Positions 21,850 through 32,006 of a stretch of 33,130 nucleotides of DNA are shown here, piece by piece. This DNA comes from Cylindrobasidium torrendii FP15055 ss-10. Lineage: Eukaryota > Basidiomycota > Agaricomycetes > Agaricales > Physalacriaceae. A program made the position numbers and the translations under genes. Position 1 is the stretch's first letter; each line of letters begins with the position of its first letter. The DNA lies in the NCBI GenBank assembly GCA_000934385.1, contig KN880690.1, forward strand, positions 1 through 33,130, given 5' to 3'. The notes beneath the pieces were generated by a model. It was not told the DNA's origin and ran no database searches. It saw nothing but the letters and a program-made list of their open reading frames with translations.

Positions 21850-24842
21850 CTATGGGTCACGGTGTGTCGGAAATGTCCCAGCTATCCTTGCCTCTCGTTC
21901 CTTGATAGCCTCTTTTTTCAATGCCAAAAAATCACCGTGATACTTTCTAATAGAAGGAGGAGACACTATACTGGTCCTCCACGAAGACCCGGTATGCCAC
22001 GGTATCTGGTAGGCGTCTTCAGCTCATTTTATCGAGGGATACAGAATGCAAACGTACCAATTTTCCCAATTTAGACGACATAGCTTTCCGAGAGATGTTG
22101 GGCTCAAGTATCCACGTAGTCCGTGCCCATTCCTCTGCAAAAGAAAGTTCGTCGTCTGTGTACGCGAACTTATTGGGGCTGCGCTCATCTGCCTGACTCC
22201 TTGGCGGGGGTTTAGGCCAGACAAGATCTTCTGCCCACGGAGGGAGGGCCTTTTGCGAGGAGGTCTTAGAGCTTGCAGTTTGCATACTTGCGGGTTCCAG
22301 TGTAGATGTCGTCCCTCCCGGCCTGGACCTTTTGGCCGCGCGCTTGGCAGAGGCACCCTCCGTGACGAGGCCGTCCGTTCTCCTCTTGTGTTCCAAGACT
22401 GCCCTCATTGAAATAGCGTTGAACAACGGTTCGTATGACTTGAGTTTCGTCAACCACCCATTGAAGTTGTGTTGTGGCATCTGCATTTCACCTGCAGTTA
22501 GCGTGACTCCGTATACGCATTGCAGATGGCGTACCTCGGCTGCAAGCTGTTCGCAAATAGGCTGGAGATCGATATCAGGGTCGACGGTCCAGTACACCAG
22601 ACAAAGCTGCTCAGCGTATTCCATTTCTTCGGTCGTATACAGGAGTGTTTTTGGCCACTGAACAGGCTCCCGAGGCGAGGGCAGTGTAGGGAAGGTCAGG
22701 TCGCTAGCCCAAGGAGGCAGTCGATCCTTAGACGGCAGTGGGTGTAGGTCGGAATGAGAACGTTTGAGACCTCGTGTAGAAGAAAGTGTTGATGTGCTTT
22801 TGTTGCGTGTTGTTGGCTCAGGCGACATACCGTGCTGAGGTCTGGTTTTGCGTAGTTGTTGATGGCGCTCTTCGGGCTCCTCATGGGTATCATCGTCGGT
22901 AGAGGAGTCACAATCGTCGCTTGGGCTCTCTGAGAGGGACGGGCTCTTCAGAGTGGTCCTTTGAATGGCTAACTGACGTGCGGCCTGAAAGCCATCTGGC
23001 CTGTTCATTCGGTATGCCCAAGAGGCTGCGCTGTGGTGGGGTACCTAAAGTTCGATGAATATGTAATAAACATGAATGGAATGTAAACCAACTAGTTTTT
23101 CCAATGCTTTCGACAAAGTGCCCTCGCCGGTCGAAGAATTCATAATCCATCGGACACGACAATACTCCACAGCGTATTCAAGTTCTTGAGGTGTAAAGGC
23201 ATAGAACCCACCACGTCTAAATAGAACGGGTTCTAAATGTGGTAGCTTCGGAAGGGCAAGGTGCTTCCGTTTCTGGGATGGCTCAGCCGAAGGGCTTGCA
23301 ACATCGCTGGCGGAACCGTTGAAATCCTCAGTCGGGTCCGTTGTTGAAATGGCCTCTTGCTCCTCCTCAGTGTCCGAGTCCGAATAATGTCCTACGGTTC
23401 TTGCTTTCCCCTTCCCCTCATTTGAGACAAGATGAGTATCTTGCGCCTCTCTGTCCAAGATATCGATCTCGTCCTCCTCTTCTTCGTCGTCTGGCATCAC
23501 AGGCGTTGGATTTGGTGGCTTCTTCTGGGTAGAAGCTGCTGTCTTTTTGCAAGAGCCTTTTGACCAAAAGCCGTCAACAGGCGGCGTCGCGCCTGATACT
23601 GCATGGAAGTATGGCCGAGGTTCAATCTGCTTGTGGTCTCTGACACAGTCCTCGATCCACTGCTTCTTCAAGACGGGAGCACCTTTTCGCATTGCTGCAG
23701 CAATTTGTTCTCGACACAGAGTCAGCTTGCTCTCGGCTACAGGGAGGAATACGAGGTCGGAATCCTCGACTGAGCTTGCGATGGTGCCACCGTTTTCCTG
23801 CCAGCCAAAATGTTAGTGTTACCTTGAACGGTTGCTGACAGTGCCCGGTAACTTGCCTGGATCATTGTTAGTGTCTGGGTACGGTTCCCAATATCCCGGT
23901 GGATGAAGAATGAGAGTCGCTCTGCGTTTCGCACGAATATTTGGGATTTCTTCTGTGCAGATTTCTGGAGCGAAATGTTGGATGCAGAATTCAAATTCTT
24001 TGGATGATCTGTGGCATTCTTTCTTGACGGCTTTCGAGACGGTGGCGGAGGGGATGTTGACTGCGTGCGAAGCGACTGGGAAACACGGGCGGAACGGGTA
24101 TCATGCAGCCGAGATGGACGCGTTGGTGTTGGTTGTGCTTGTTGGTCGGAGGTGGGAAGCGAGACGGTTGCAAGCAGCTGCTGGAGATACACCATAGCCT
24201 GAGGGTTTGCCTCCAGCCAAGCGGCTGCGTTGGGTATATCCATGGGACTAGCAGGACTTGGCTGATGCTGGGCTGGGAGCGTTGGCTGTGGCGAAGTTTG
24301 GATATGTGGGTCATTGTCATTGAAAGCGAAGTCCGTGTGAGGGGAACCAGGTGAAGTATTTGGAGAGAGGGGATCCCAATGGGTATTTAACGCAGTGAGC
24401 GGAGTCAAATCGGAACCCCTACTAGGGAATGCTCAGTAAAAGGTGGATATCTGGAGAGCCGAACACACCTTTCCTCTCTTCCAGTTGAATTCATCACTTT
24501 ATGGCCTCCCCAGTTATCCTTGGCCAGTATCATATCGTCTCTCTCGCGGCAGGCATCCACCCAGGTATAGTTGAGAACAACTTTGCCTTCGATTTCGTTC
24601 CAACGACAAGCCGTTTGGCGGGAAGAGTCGTTGCCTGCATTTACAAGGAGTATAGACGCGTGCTTCTCCTGCTCGACGATGAATCCTCCGTGTTTCTTGA
24701 GGCATGTCGAATGCGTGAGAACAGGTCATTTGCAGACCCTGGGCAAGCCCACCTCGATGAAATCCAAGTAGTCGTCGCGCAGCGGGACACCTTCCGCTAT
24801 CCATACGAGCACTGGCGCTCCGCTGTTTTCCCAAAACCGCAT
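21850..24842 (-). CDS. Rap1-like dual-BRCT, triple Myb-like protein, copy C (most diverged)
   Basis: The seven exons are 24842-24753, 24695-24469, 24418-23857, 23797-23093, 23044-22535, 22480-22058 and 22005-21850, giving 890 aa. BRCT1 begins MRFWENSGAP and has HGGFI, ASILLVNAG and YTWVDAC. The linker has LEANPQAMVYLQQLLATV. BRCT2 has FVRNAERLSFFIHRDIGNRT, ENGGTI, SDLVFLPVAESKLTLC and KKQWIEDC. An acidic DDEEEEDEIDILD tract follows. Myb-like modules: FTPQELEYAVEYCRVRWIMN with VPHHSAASWAYRM, YTTEEMEYAEQLCLVYWTVD with MPQHNFNGWLTKL, and YTDDELSFAEEWARTTWILE with IPWHTGSSWRTSI. Intron 3 (23856-23798) is GC-AG with an otherwise perfect donor, CAG|GCAAGT. Intron 2 has tandem TAGTAG acceptors that would add or drop one residue. 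The last exon is longer and ends in FPTHRDP. Confidence 0.75.
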
Positions 24843-25179
24843 ACAGGATCCAGAATTTGAAGTGGTCAGTGGTGGTAGACTCTTGATATGGTTTGGCTCC
24901 GAGTCGATCGCGTCAGCCGACCCACGATTACCGAAAGCGCAACGAAATTGGAAATTTCACAGAACTACCCAGCATTCGACGACACTCGGATGGCTGTGTC
25001 CCACTCTACTTCCTCAGTAGATGGTCTGATTGCGATGGCATTTCTTCCAAGAACATGCGCCTCCGGCCCTTCTCATGAGACTCTCGAGGTCGAGTGGCAC
25101 AGTCACGCAGAATCCCTATCTTCAAATCCAACCATCGGGGATCCACTCGAGCGGTCCAAGACAGATGCAATTACATTAA
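24843..25179. other. 5' flank of copy C
   Basis: This is 337 bp upstream of copy C and downstream of an F-box-like gene on the same strand. The plus-strand frame of about 100 codons has no recognisable features and is considered chance. It is not evidently similar to the flanks of copies A and B. Confidence 0.5.
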
Positions 25180-26362
25180 TTAATTAGCAGTAATTTCGCG
25201 GTTAGCTAGTGTAGTAAGTTTCCCCATTTCAGTGCACTTGGGAAACGACTCGAAAATGTCGGTTGCTGGGATGGTCTGTTCGTTGATGATCCTCAAGCTT
25301 TCGATTCCCTGAAGGTCGGATATCAGAGCATCCAGATGAGGGTAGCCCGCCCATTGAGCATCCAAGGGTAGCCCAACATTCAATTTGCGCCCATCTGTGG
25401 GCGAACTCGCCATCCGCATCAAAAGTGTGCCCCATGCCTCGATGAACTTGATATTAAGCCGTCTTGTTATCCAAGGAAGGCGAGCGTTCGTAAAGCTGGC
25501 ACCCGTGAATTTCCCGTCTCTGTCGGGCCAGATGCCATGCATTTGACCATCGACTCGGATGCGAAGCTCTAAGTTCACTATGCTTGGGCTCAATCCCGGT
25601 CGGGTTGGGTTGATAGGTGGTCTGGCTGACTACATTTCAGTAACATGTAGTCGCAAGTAAGACAGACATACAGAAACCACTGGCATCACAGTGTAGTATT
25701 AGCGTGCGAGCGGGCATCATTTGATGGGTCATATGCATGACATGATCAATCTCCATCCAGCTGTGGACCATAACTTCGAGTATTTGGAGATTCGGTAATG
25801 TTACAGAGAGCACATCAAGGCGGTCGTACGACTTTGATAGCACTGCCAGGTATTGAACAGAAGTTGCTGATTGCAGAACGGGGAATGACATGCTATTGTG
25901 AATGCTGGTGAACGCTGGTGATGTCTCGTTTGTCGTCTGACGGGACTGAGTGTCCTCTTCGTCATCGATATAAACCGCTTGAAGAGCAGGGAGTCGCCCC
26001 ATGCACCATTTTATGAGCTCCGCCCCGAATTGACTTCCCGTAGCCTCTGTTACTTCGAGGTATATGCGAAAGGTGTGCACCTTGATGAGGTAACGCAGGG
26101 TCGTTGCCAATGTGTGGTGAAAGCAAGGCAAATTCGCCATCCTAGCTTCCGGGCTCAGGTGTAGACAGAGTTCATGGACGTATGCGCATGCTTGACGCGA
26201 GAGGGTCTCCTCGGGACGTGCATTTTCGTGGATGTGCAACTTGTGAAAGAGGTGTTGTCGACAAAGATGAGTGAAGAACGACGAGACCGTGGAGAAGGAC
26301 TTGAGGGTATTGACATCAGCGTAGCTTAGAATGTGTTCGAAAAGCTCTGCAGGGATAGACAT
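25180..26362 (-). CDS. F-box-like protein 1
   Basis: The two exons are 26362-25672 and 25625-25180, giving 378 aa. The N-terminus MSIPAELFEHILSYADVNTL, then LKSFSTVSSFFTHLCRQHLF, has the layout of an F-box: Pro, Glu-Leu, hydrophobic helix, then Ser-x-Val-Cys/Ser-Ser. The rest is a Leu-rich but irregular region, as in the large F-box-like families of mushrooms. The frame stays open upstream to 26551; the ATG at 26362 was chosen because it places the F-box at the very N-terminus. The intron is phase 1 after LHCDASGF, the same position as in the paralogue at 29156-30408 (LHWDATSLGF). By family knowledge it would recruit targets to an SCF ubiquitin ligase; the target is unknown. Confidence 0.75.
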
Positions 26363-26782
26363 GGTGGTGGGAGTCTGGAGAGAGGGGTCATTAAAAATAT
26401 GTTTGTCAGAGGAGGGATACTGTTTCATACCGGTCCGAACTGAGACTCGAGTAAGCTTCGTGGTCGGCATAAGAACGCTGGCTCGCTTTCTCCTGTTGGA
26501 AATCATGCCATTGGCGTAGGTTCTACCGTCAACTGTTCTCTGAGTGTTCAAACACTGAGTTGCATTGATTCTTGAGCATGCTATCTGCGCCGATAACGCA
26601 GTGTAAGGGGATTAGTGGAGAATGACTGCAGACCGTTTCTAAAGTGTAAATTTAAGGCGAACCCGCGAAAGATTCGAGGGATGCTATGAGCATGTCGAGG
26701 TCAGTGCTAAAGTACATGCACGTGTTTCATCACCCTCATCATTTCGGTCTCTTTATACGCGATCACCCATTTTCTTGCTCTC
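26363..26782. promoter_or_regulatory. Divergent region between F-box-like gene 1 and ESF1
   Basis: This is 420 bp between divergent starts. Near ESF1 a weak TTTATAC element lies at about 26752-26758, followed by a pyrimidine-rich stretch just before the ATG. The in-frame extension of the F-box-like ORF occupies 26363-26551, so a longer F-box-like N-terminus is possible but not supported by the domain layout. Confidence 0.4.
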
Positions 26783-29095
26783 ATGTCTTCAGATCCTCGT
26801 TTCGCGCGCTTGCGCTCAGATCCTCGATTTCGGCGCCCGAAGAAAGCAAAAACACAAGTCCAGGTCGACGAGCGCTTCAAATCCGTCTTTGCTGGAGAGA
26901 AAAAGAAGAAAAATGGCTCAGCTGGTGCGTGCATTCTGGCTGGAAGTATTTGAGGGTGCTCATACAGGTCAAGGTCGAGTGGACAAATATGGCCGTCCTG
27001 TATCGGATACGAAGGACCGCGATGAGATCAAGCGTTTCTATCGCCTGAAGGATAAGGGCGAAGCCAAAGAGGGCGAGGAAGAGGAGCCGACAATCATCGA
27101 CTATGCGCGTGGTGCTGTCATGCTCGAGTCCTCTGACGAAGAGGAGGAGGAAGAAAAAGATGTTGAACAAGATGATTCCGATAGTGACGAGGCCGACGGG
27201 GCGTTCGTGAAACTCGGCGCCGGGGACGATGAAGACGAAATTAACTTGGACGAGTCTGAAGAAGCGAATCTTGCCGCCCAGGCCTCGACATACTCGAAGC
27301 AAAATCCTGAAGTGGAGACTGGAGACCGTACACGCAGACTTGCCGCTGTCAATCTCGACTGGGATCACATTCGTGCTTCACATCTTTTCAAGATTTGCTC
27401 TTCGCTCGTCTCTCCATCTGCTCCCTCAAATCATGCTGCCGAAGCCTCTACATCTTCCTCCTCTTGCAAACCGTCGACCTTGATAGCCCGCGGACAGGTT
27501 CTCAGTGTTCGCGTGTATCCTAGCGAGTTTGGCAAGGAAAGGATGGCGAAAGAAGAGAAGGAAGGCCCCCCAGCAGAATTATTCAAGAGACGCAAAGAGC
27601 CCACAGAAATCAACGCAAAAACTATCTATGAGGTTGGAGAGGAGGGCCAGCTTAACGAGGATGCGTTGCGCAAGTACCAGCTTGACAGACTAAGGTACGT
27701 TTCTGGATCCCTATTGAGCTATCTGCTACTAACCTTTGCCTAGATATTACTACGCTGTCATCGAGTGCGATACAGTGGATGCTGCTTCACATATCTACGA
27801 CGAGCTCGAGGCCACAGAGTTCGAGCGGTCAGCTAACTTGTTCGACCTGAGATTCGTCCCAGACGACATGCCTTTCGACGACGCCTTCAGGTGCGTTTTA
27901 TACGTCTATCTTGGCACTTCCATGCTCATTTTGGCCTCAGGGATGAAGCTACCGGAGATGAAACCGCACCAAGCAAGCCTCTTGAATTCACTACCGACGT
28001 ACGTCTTTCCCAAGTCCTAGCTGCTTGTGATACTCACAAATTGATAGGCACTTCGCCACTCACGGGTCAAACTCACATGGGACGACGATGACCCAGAGCG
28101 CGCGCGAACGACGCGTCGCAAGTTTACCAAAGAAGACATCGAGAAAAATAACTTCCGTGCCTACATCGCTTCGTCCTCCGAAGATGAGGATGAGGAAGAG
28201 AAGGTGCACAAGAGCAAGTCTAAGGACAAGCTTCGTGCCCTTCTTCTCGGTGGCAACACCGATGAGATGCCTGAAGGGTGGAATACCGGTGGCGACGATA
28301 GAGGCAGCGACATGGACATGGAGATCACCTTCACACCAGGGTTGTCAACAGACAAGGCGGATGGCGATGAGACGACAATAGAGAAATACAAGCGTAAAAT
28401 GAGGGAGAAGCGCAAGGCAAAGAAAGAAGAGAAGAAAGGAGAGCAGCCCGCTGACGACGAGGAGCAGGAGGAGAAGGACGAGTTCTTTGGCGGAGAATCC
28501 AGCGAGGACGAAGACGACGTCGAAGAGCTCCCCCAGGGCTCCCGCTCGATGTCAATCAACTCAGGAAAGAGCGTACGGATTGCGCTTCCCGAGGACGATG
28601 ATGCCGACCTTGGTGATGCGGACGTTGGTGGAGAGGATGATAAACAACACTTTGATATGAAAGCCATCCTCAAAGCCGAGAAAGGCAAAAAGCTCAAGAA
28701 GAAGCGGAAGGGCAGCAAGAAGGATGCTGAGCGCGCACAAGAGGTTCAACCAGACTTTGCGATTGATGTTGCCGATAGTCGGTTCAGTGTTCTGCACGAA
28801 GACCCGACATTTGCAATTGATCCCAGCAATCCCCAGTATGCTCACCTTCAGTTTATTCTCTCGAACGACTCCTTACTAACGCGGTCTCAGCTTCAAACGC
28901 ACCTCGGCAATGTCTGCACTGCTTGAGGAAGGGACTAAACAGCGACACAAGAAGGATCGCAGTTCAGAGGGTACGGGAAAACGGAAATCCGATGACGCTC
29001 CGGAACGCAAGCTGGACAGTCTTGTGGAAAGCGTGAAGAGGAAAAGTATGGATCATTCGCAAAAAGGCAGAGGAAAACGACAAAAGACTGTCTAA
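26783..29095 (+). CDS. ESF1: Pre-rRNA processing protein ESF1
   Basis: This nucleolar factor works in 18S rRNA maturation and 40S biogenesis. The six exons are 26783-26924, 26968-27694, 27744-27890, 27941-27998, 28048-28835 and 28891-29095, giving 688 aa. The N-terminus DPRFARLRSDPRFRRPKK and DERFKSVF and the following DKYGRP are typical of the family. Acidic runs (SSDEEEEEEKD, DSDSDEADG) precede the conserved core RRLAAVNLDWDHIRASHLF, the RGQVLSVRVYPSEFGKERM block, and YYYAVIECDTVDAASHIYDE. VKLTWDDDDPER follows, then Lys/Glu-rich linkers. The C-terminal NUC153 domain reads DSRFSVLHEDPTFAIDPSNP, then HFKRTSAMSALLEE. It is flanked on both sides by F-box-like paralogues and converges on the second with 60 bp between stops. 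Confidence 0.93.
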
Positions 29096-29155
29096 TCATG
29101 TTGCACATTCGACTTTGTATAGTGTGAGTACTACATATTGCATGTTGTTGTTAAC

Positions 29156-30408
29156 TTAGTTTCCCGACGATTGTAACATTCCCTTCGCGTGCATCCTGGG
29201 CAGCATCTGGTTCACGTTCTCTCTGCGAACCTCATTCTCGTTGGATACCTTTACCCTGTCAATCGGTAATCCTCCCTGCCTGTTCGCAAACAAATCGTCT
29301 AGAATCTCCCATCCCGACCTGCCTTGCCGAACTTCGAAAGTAATTTCAAGACTCTCTTCCTGTACATCTTCTAAGGGAGTGCGCCTGGCGAGGGAAACAA
29401 AAAAGTCTCTCCACCACTCAATCGCCAGGAGCTTCATATTCGGCAGACCAAATCCACCGTACAGCATCGCCCTGTTGGTGAAGGGGAACAAGAAATGGCC
29501 GCTGCAGTTATACAGACGAAATTCGATGGACGCAAGGTCCATACCGATGTAGAGGAGGCTCTCAGAATCAGAGTCTTTCCCGCTACATATTCGACCTATG
29601 CATTTTCTCGACGTCAATATATGTAGGGCGGAGAACAGCGAAGGGAGAGAGGCTCACCAAAGCCGAGACTGGTGGCGTCCCAGTGCAGGACTAACGCGCG
29701 CGCTTTTGTTTGCTCGACTATGCTCAGTGCGTATCGCACGTCCTGCCAGGTCTGGACTACGACCTCTAGGACTTGCAACCCGGTGAGCTGGACGCGTGCT
29801 GTCGCTGACAATGCGCGCAGAAGGTTGGCGTTCCCTTGTGCCATGAGAGAGAGGTGACGGATGTGACTAAAGCTCGCAGATATCCCAGTCCCGCCGCTAG
29901 CACCAATGATGCTTGTCGATACATTGAGTTCGACGTGAGCACAGCGCGCCATCGCCAGGATGTTCTCTGCGGCCGGTATGCCTTGAATGCCCATGATGCG
30001 CATAGTGCGGAGAGACGATAGGTGCTGCAGGGCATCGCGTAGCGTATCCTGGGGGGCGAGTTTTTCCCATGAAATCACGGGTAGGAATACAACCTCGACA
30101 GACTGTACGTTCGCGAGGCGAGAGAAAAGTAACTTCATCTCTTCGCCGAACTGGGGCAGAGATTTAGTGAAGGATGCATCGGGGTATAATCCGACTTGGC
30201 GGACGAGATTGAGGACGTTCGAGGAGGCGGGGAAGACGGTGTTGCACTGCTCTAGCTTGCCCTGGGTCAGAACGATCTTGCTGAATAAACGGGCTTGAGA
30301 GGATGCAGCAAAGGTTGAGCAAACAAGGGAAGACGCTTGGAGGGTACGCGTGTCGTTGCCGACTTCTTGAAGGACGAGGTCCACCAGCTCGTAGGGAATG
30401 TGAATCAT
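29156..30408 (-). CDS. F-box-like protein 2
   Basis: The two exons are 30408-29658 and 29595-29156, giving 396 aa. The N-terminus MIHIPYELVDLVLQEVGNDT, then LQASSLVCSTFAASSQARLF, is a clear F-box-like helix pair (Pro-Tyr-Glu-Leu...Ser-Leu-Val-Cys). An irregular Leu-rich domain follows, with LTGLQVLEVVVQTWQDVRYA and ALVLHWDATSLGF before the phase-1 intron. F-box-like protein 1 has the parallel LPNLQILEVMVHSWMEIDHV and LILHCDASGF before its own phase-1 intron. The two are therefore paralogues with a conserved gene structure but strongly diverged sequence. Function beyond a presumed SCF adaptor role is unknown. Confidence 0.75.
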
Positions 30409-31186
30409 GGTAAGATGCTGGACAGTCTGCACGGTGGACAGATTAAATATGAACAGCAGCCCGGGTCCCAGGTGGCCGAAGTGGCCAATTGAGGTACTCA
30501 CACCACAACTCATCTGAGCTTCTTGGGCGTATAACTTACAGGTAAGTCCACACAGACTCCGAATGGGAATTCATCGACATCGCTCGGTGGTCACAGTGAT
30601 GCAAACCTAAAACGAGGCATTTGTGTCTACACTTAGTATGATACTTGAACCGGAAACTTATGGGAATTGTATTACTGAGAGTGTACTGCTCGGCAGAGAA
30701 TCGTTTCGCTTTATTTCCATCTATGCCCATACTTTATGTGTATGATCTATATGCGCATCAAATTGTGACTGGATAGTAGTACTTGCAAAACGGTTGGCAA
30801 GAACTTAGTCCTACCGTTAGCGGGAGTACCACTCCAAGTCGATTTCATGGAAAGAAGGGCGAGTGGCGCAGCAGCAACGCGCGTTGAGGTTCTTCTAGCG
30901 GTCTCCCGTTCTAAACTCTTCCCAGCTTGTCTCGTTTCGAGACCTTCTAGGGGAACTGTGCCTTCGCAAGTGGATCGATATTGCATCACAGAATAAATAA
31001 AATCGTTATCTAGGCCGAAAACACTATAATGATTTATTTAGCAGGGATGCGCTTTATAACGGCGACGGCTTCTGCTATAGAGCACCCTGCCACCATTGTA
31101 AAGCAAGTCGTTACAGCTATAATCAAAGTCGATGTCTATAGTACAGAGCACGATGTATAAAGAACGACGACCACAATAAAGGACGC
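30409..31186. other. Gene-free region upstream of F-box-like gene 2
   Basis: No supported coding region. The minus-strand frame at 30747-30989 (80 codons) has no recognisable domain. The proximal few hundred bp should contain the F-box-like gene 2 promoter. Confidence 0.5.
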
Positions 31187-31235
31187 GGGCGCATTATAAT
31201 GCAACATGCACTGCATGTTGCATTATAATGCGCCC
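31187..31235. repeat. Perfect 49-bp palindrome
   Basis: Two 24-nt arms (31187-31210 and 31212-31235) are exact reverse complements around a single C. The arms start GGGCGCATTATAATGC and contain a nested palindrome, GCATTATAATGC. No gene is adjacent. It could be a miniature element terminus, a cruciform-forming site or a replication-related structure; the sequence alone cannot decide. Confidence 0.9.
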
Positions 31236-31337
31236 ACGCCCCGGTCACCCTGGTTAGTAACCGCGACGGCCACAAGATGAGAGCATCTTGCGACAGGTAA
31301 TTATTTATACTAACTAAAGGTAAGTAAAGGTGTAATG

Positions 31338-31390
31338 AGTTAGTTAAGAAGCTAAGAAGCCCCTCTCAACGACGTGTTGAGAGGGGCTTC
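31338..31390. repeat. Hairpin, truncated copy of the foldback unit
   Basis: GAAGCCCCTCTCAAC and GTTGAGAGGGGCTTC form a 15-bp perfect stem around a 5-nt loop, preceded by AGTTAGTTAAGAAGCTAA. It matches the first part of the 71-nt foldback units at 31420-31490 and 33036-33106 but lacks their far end. Confidence 0.85.
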
Positions 31391-31395
31391 CTTCG

Positions 31396-31490
31396 GATAT
31401 ACTAGCTAGATATAAGCCGAGTTAGTTAAGATACTAAGAAGCCCCTCTCAACACGTCGTTGACGGGGGCTTCTTAGCTTCTTAACTAACT
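31396..31490 (+). repeat. Left 95-bp inverted repeat
   Basis: This is the exact reverse complement of 33036-33130. Within it, 31420-31490 is itself a foldback: two 33-nt arms with four mismatches around a 5-nt loop (ACGTC), bounded by AGTTAGTTAAG and CTTAACTAACT. Weaker similarity continues inward to about 31527 (CTTGACTA-type strings shared in inverse order with the stretch just before 33036). Confidence 0.9.
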
Positions 31491-31987
31491 CAATATAAAC
31501 TTACTTAGTCAAGATACTAATGAGCCCCTCTCGACACGCGTTACAGGGACCTATGCCAGCGCACACAAAAGTCGTCACGGTAGCGCACATTGCGGACGCA
31601 CGTACCACATAATAAGTGCCGCCGTTGAAGGTGCGCACAGATGGGCTGGGCGAGATGGTGGAGACGCGCGTGAACGTTGGGCGAGGTGCTGGGCGAGACG
31701 AAAGGTAGCGAGGCAAGGGTCGAGGAAATAAGGGTGTGTTACACAGGGAAGCCGCGGGACACGCAAGGCGAGGGATTATAGCGCGAATGAGAACAGGTCA
31801 ATTGATATTCAAAGGCGACTCACTACTCTTGCAAAATCCCCACTAGTGCCCAAGAACGTCGTCGTTACGCTGCTTTCCTTCCAGGTGAGAGCCAATCTGG
31901 TGGGTACTAAGAGCTAGGAGTCTGCGATGAAGAAGGGAGAGAAGGAACACGACTCGCCTTAGGTGCAGCAACCTCAAGAGGACTAAA

Positions 31988-32006
31988 TTGGAACGCATAT
32001 ATGCGT
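31988..32006. repeat. Internal 19-bp inverted pair with ACGCATATATGCGT core (partner 32609-32627)
   Basis: Positions 31988-32006 are the exact reverse complement of 32609-32627. The shared core is itself palindromic (AACGCATATATGCGTT at 31992-32007). The pair is centred within about 45 bp of the midpoint of the surrounding inverted-repeat element. Confidence 0.75.

Noticed and set aside
24514..24834. Minus-strand frame of 106 codons as a separate gene
   Set aside because: It reads the BRCT1 exons of copy C in the wrong frame and through intron 1. The spliced frame gives conserved BRCT residues.
24888..25187. Plus-strand ORF of 99 codons
   Set aside because: No recognisable features; it lies in the promoter of copy C and is probably chance.
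30747..30989. Minus-strand ORF of 80 codons, considered as a small gene or rRNA remnant
   Set aside because: No domain, signal peptide or rRNA-like secondary structure could be recognised.
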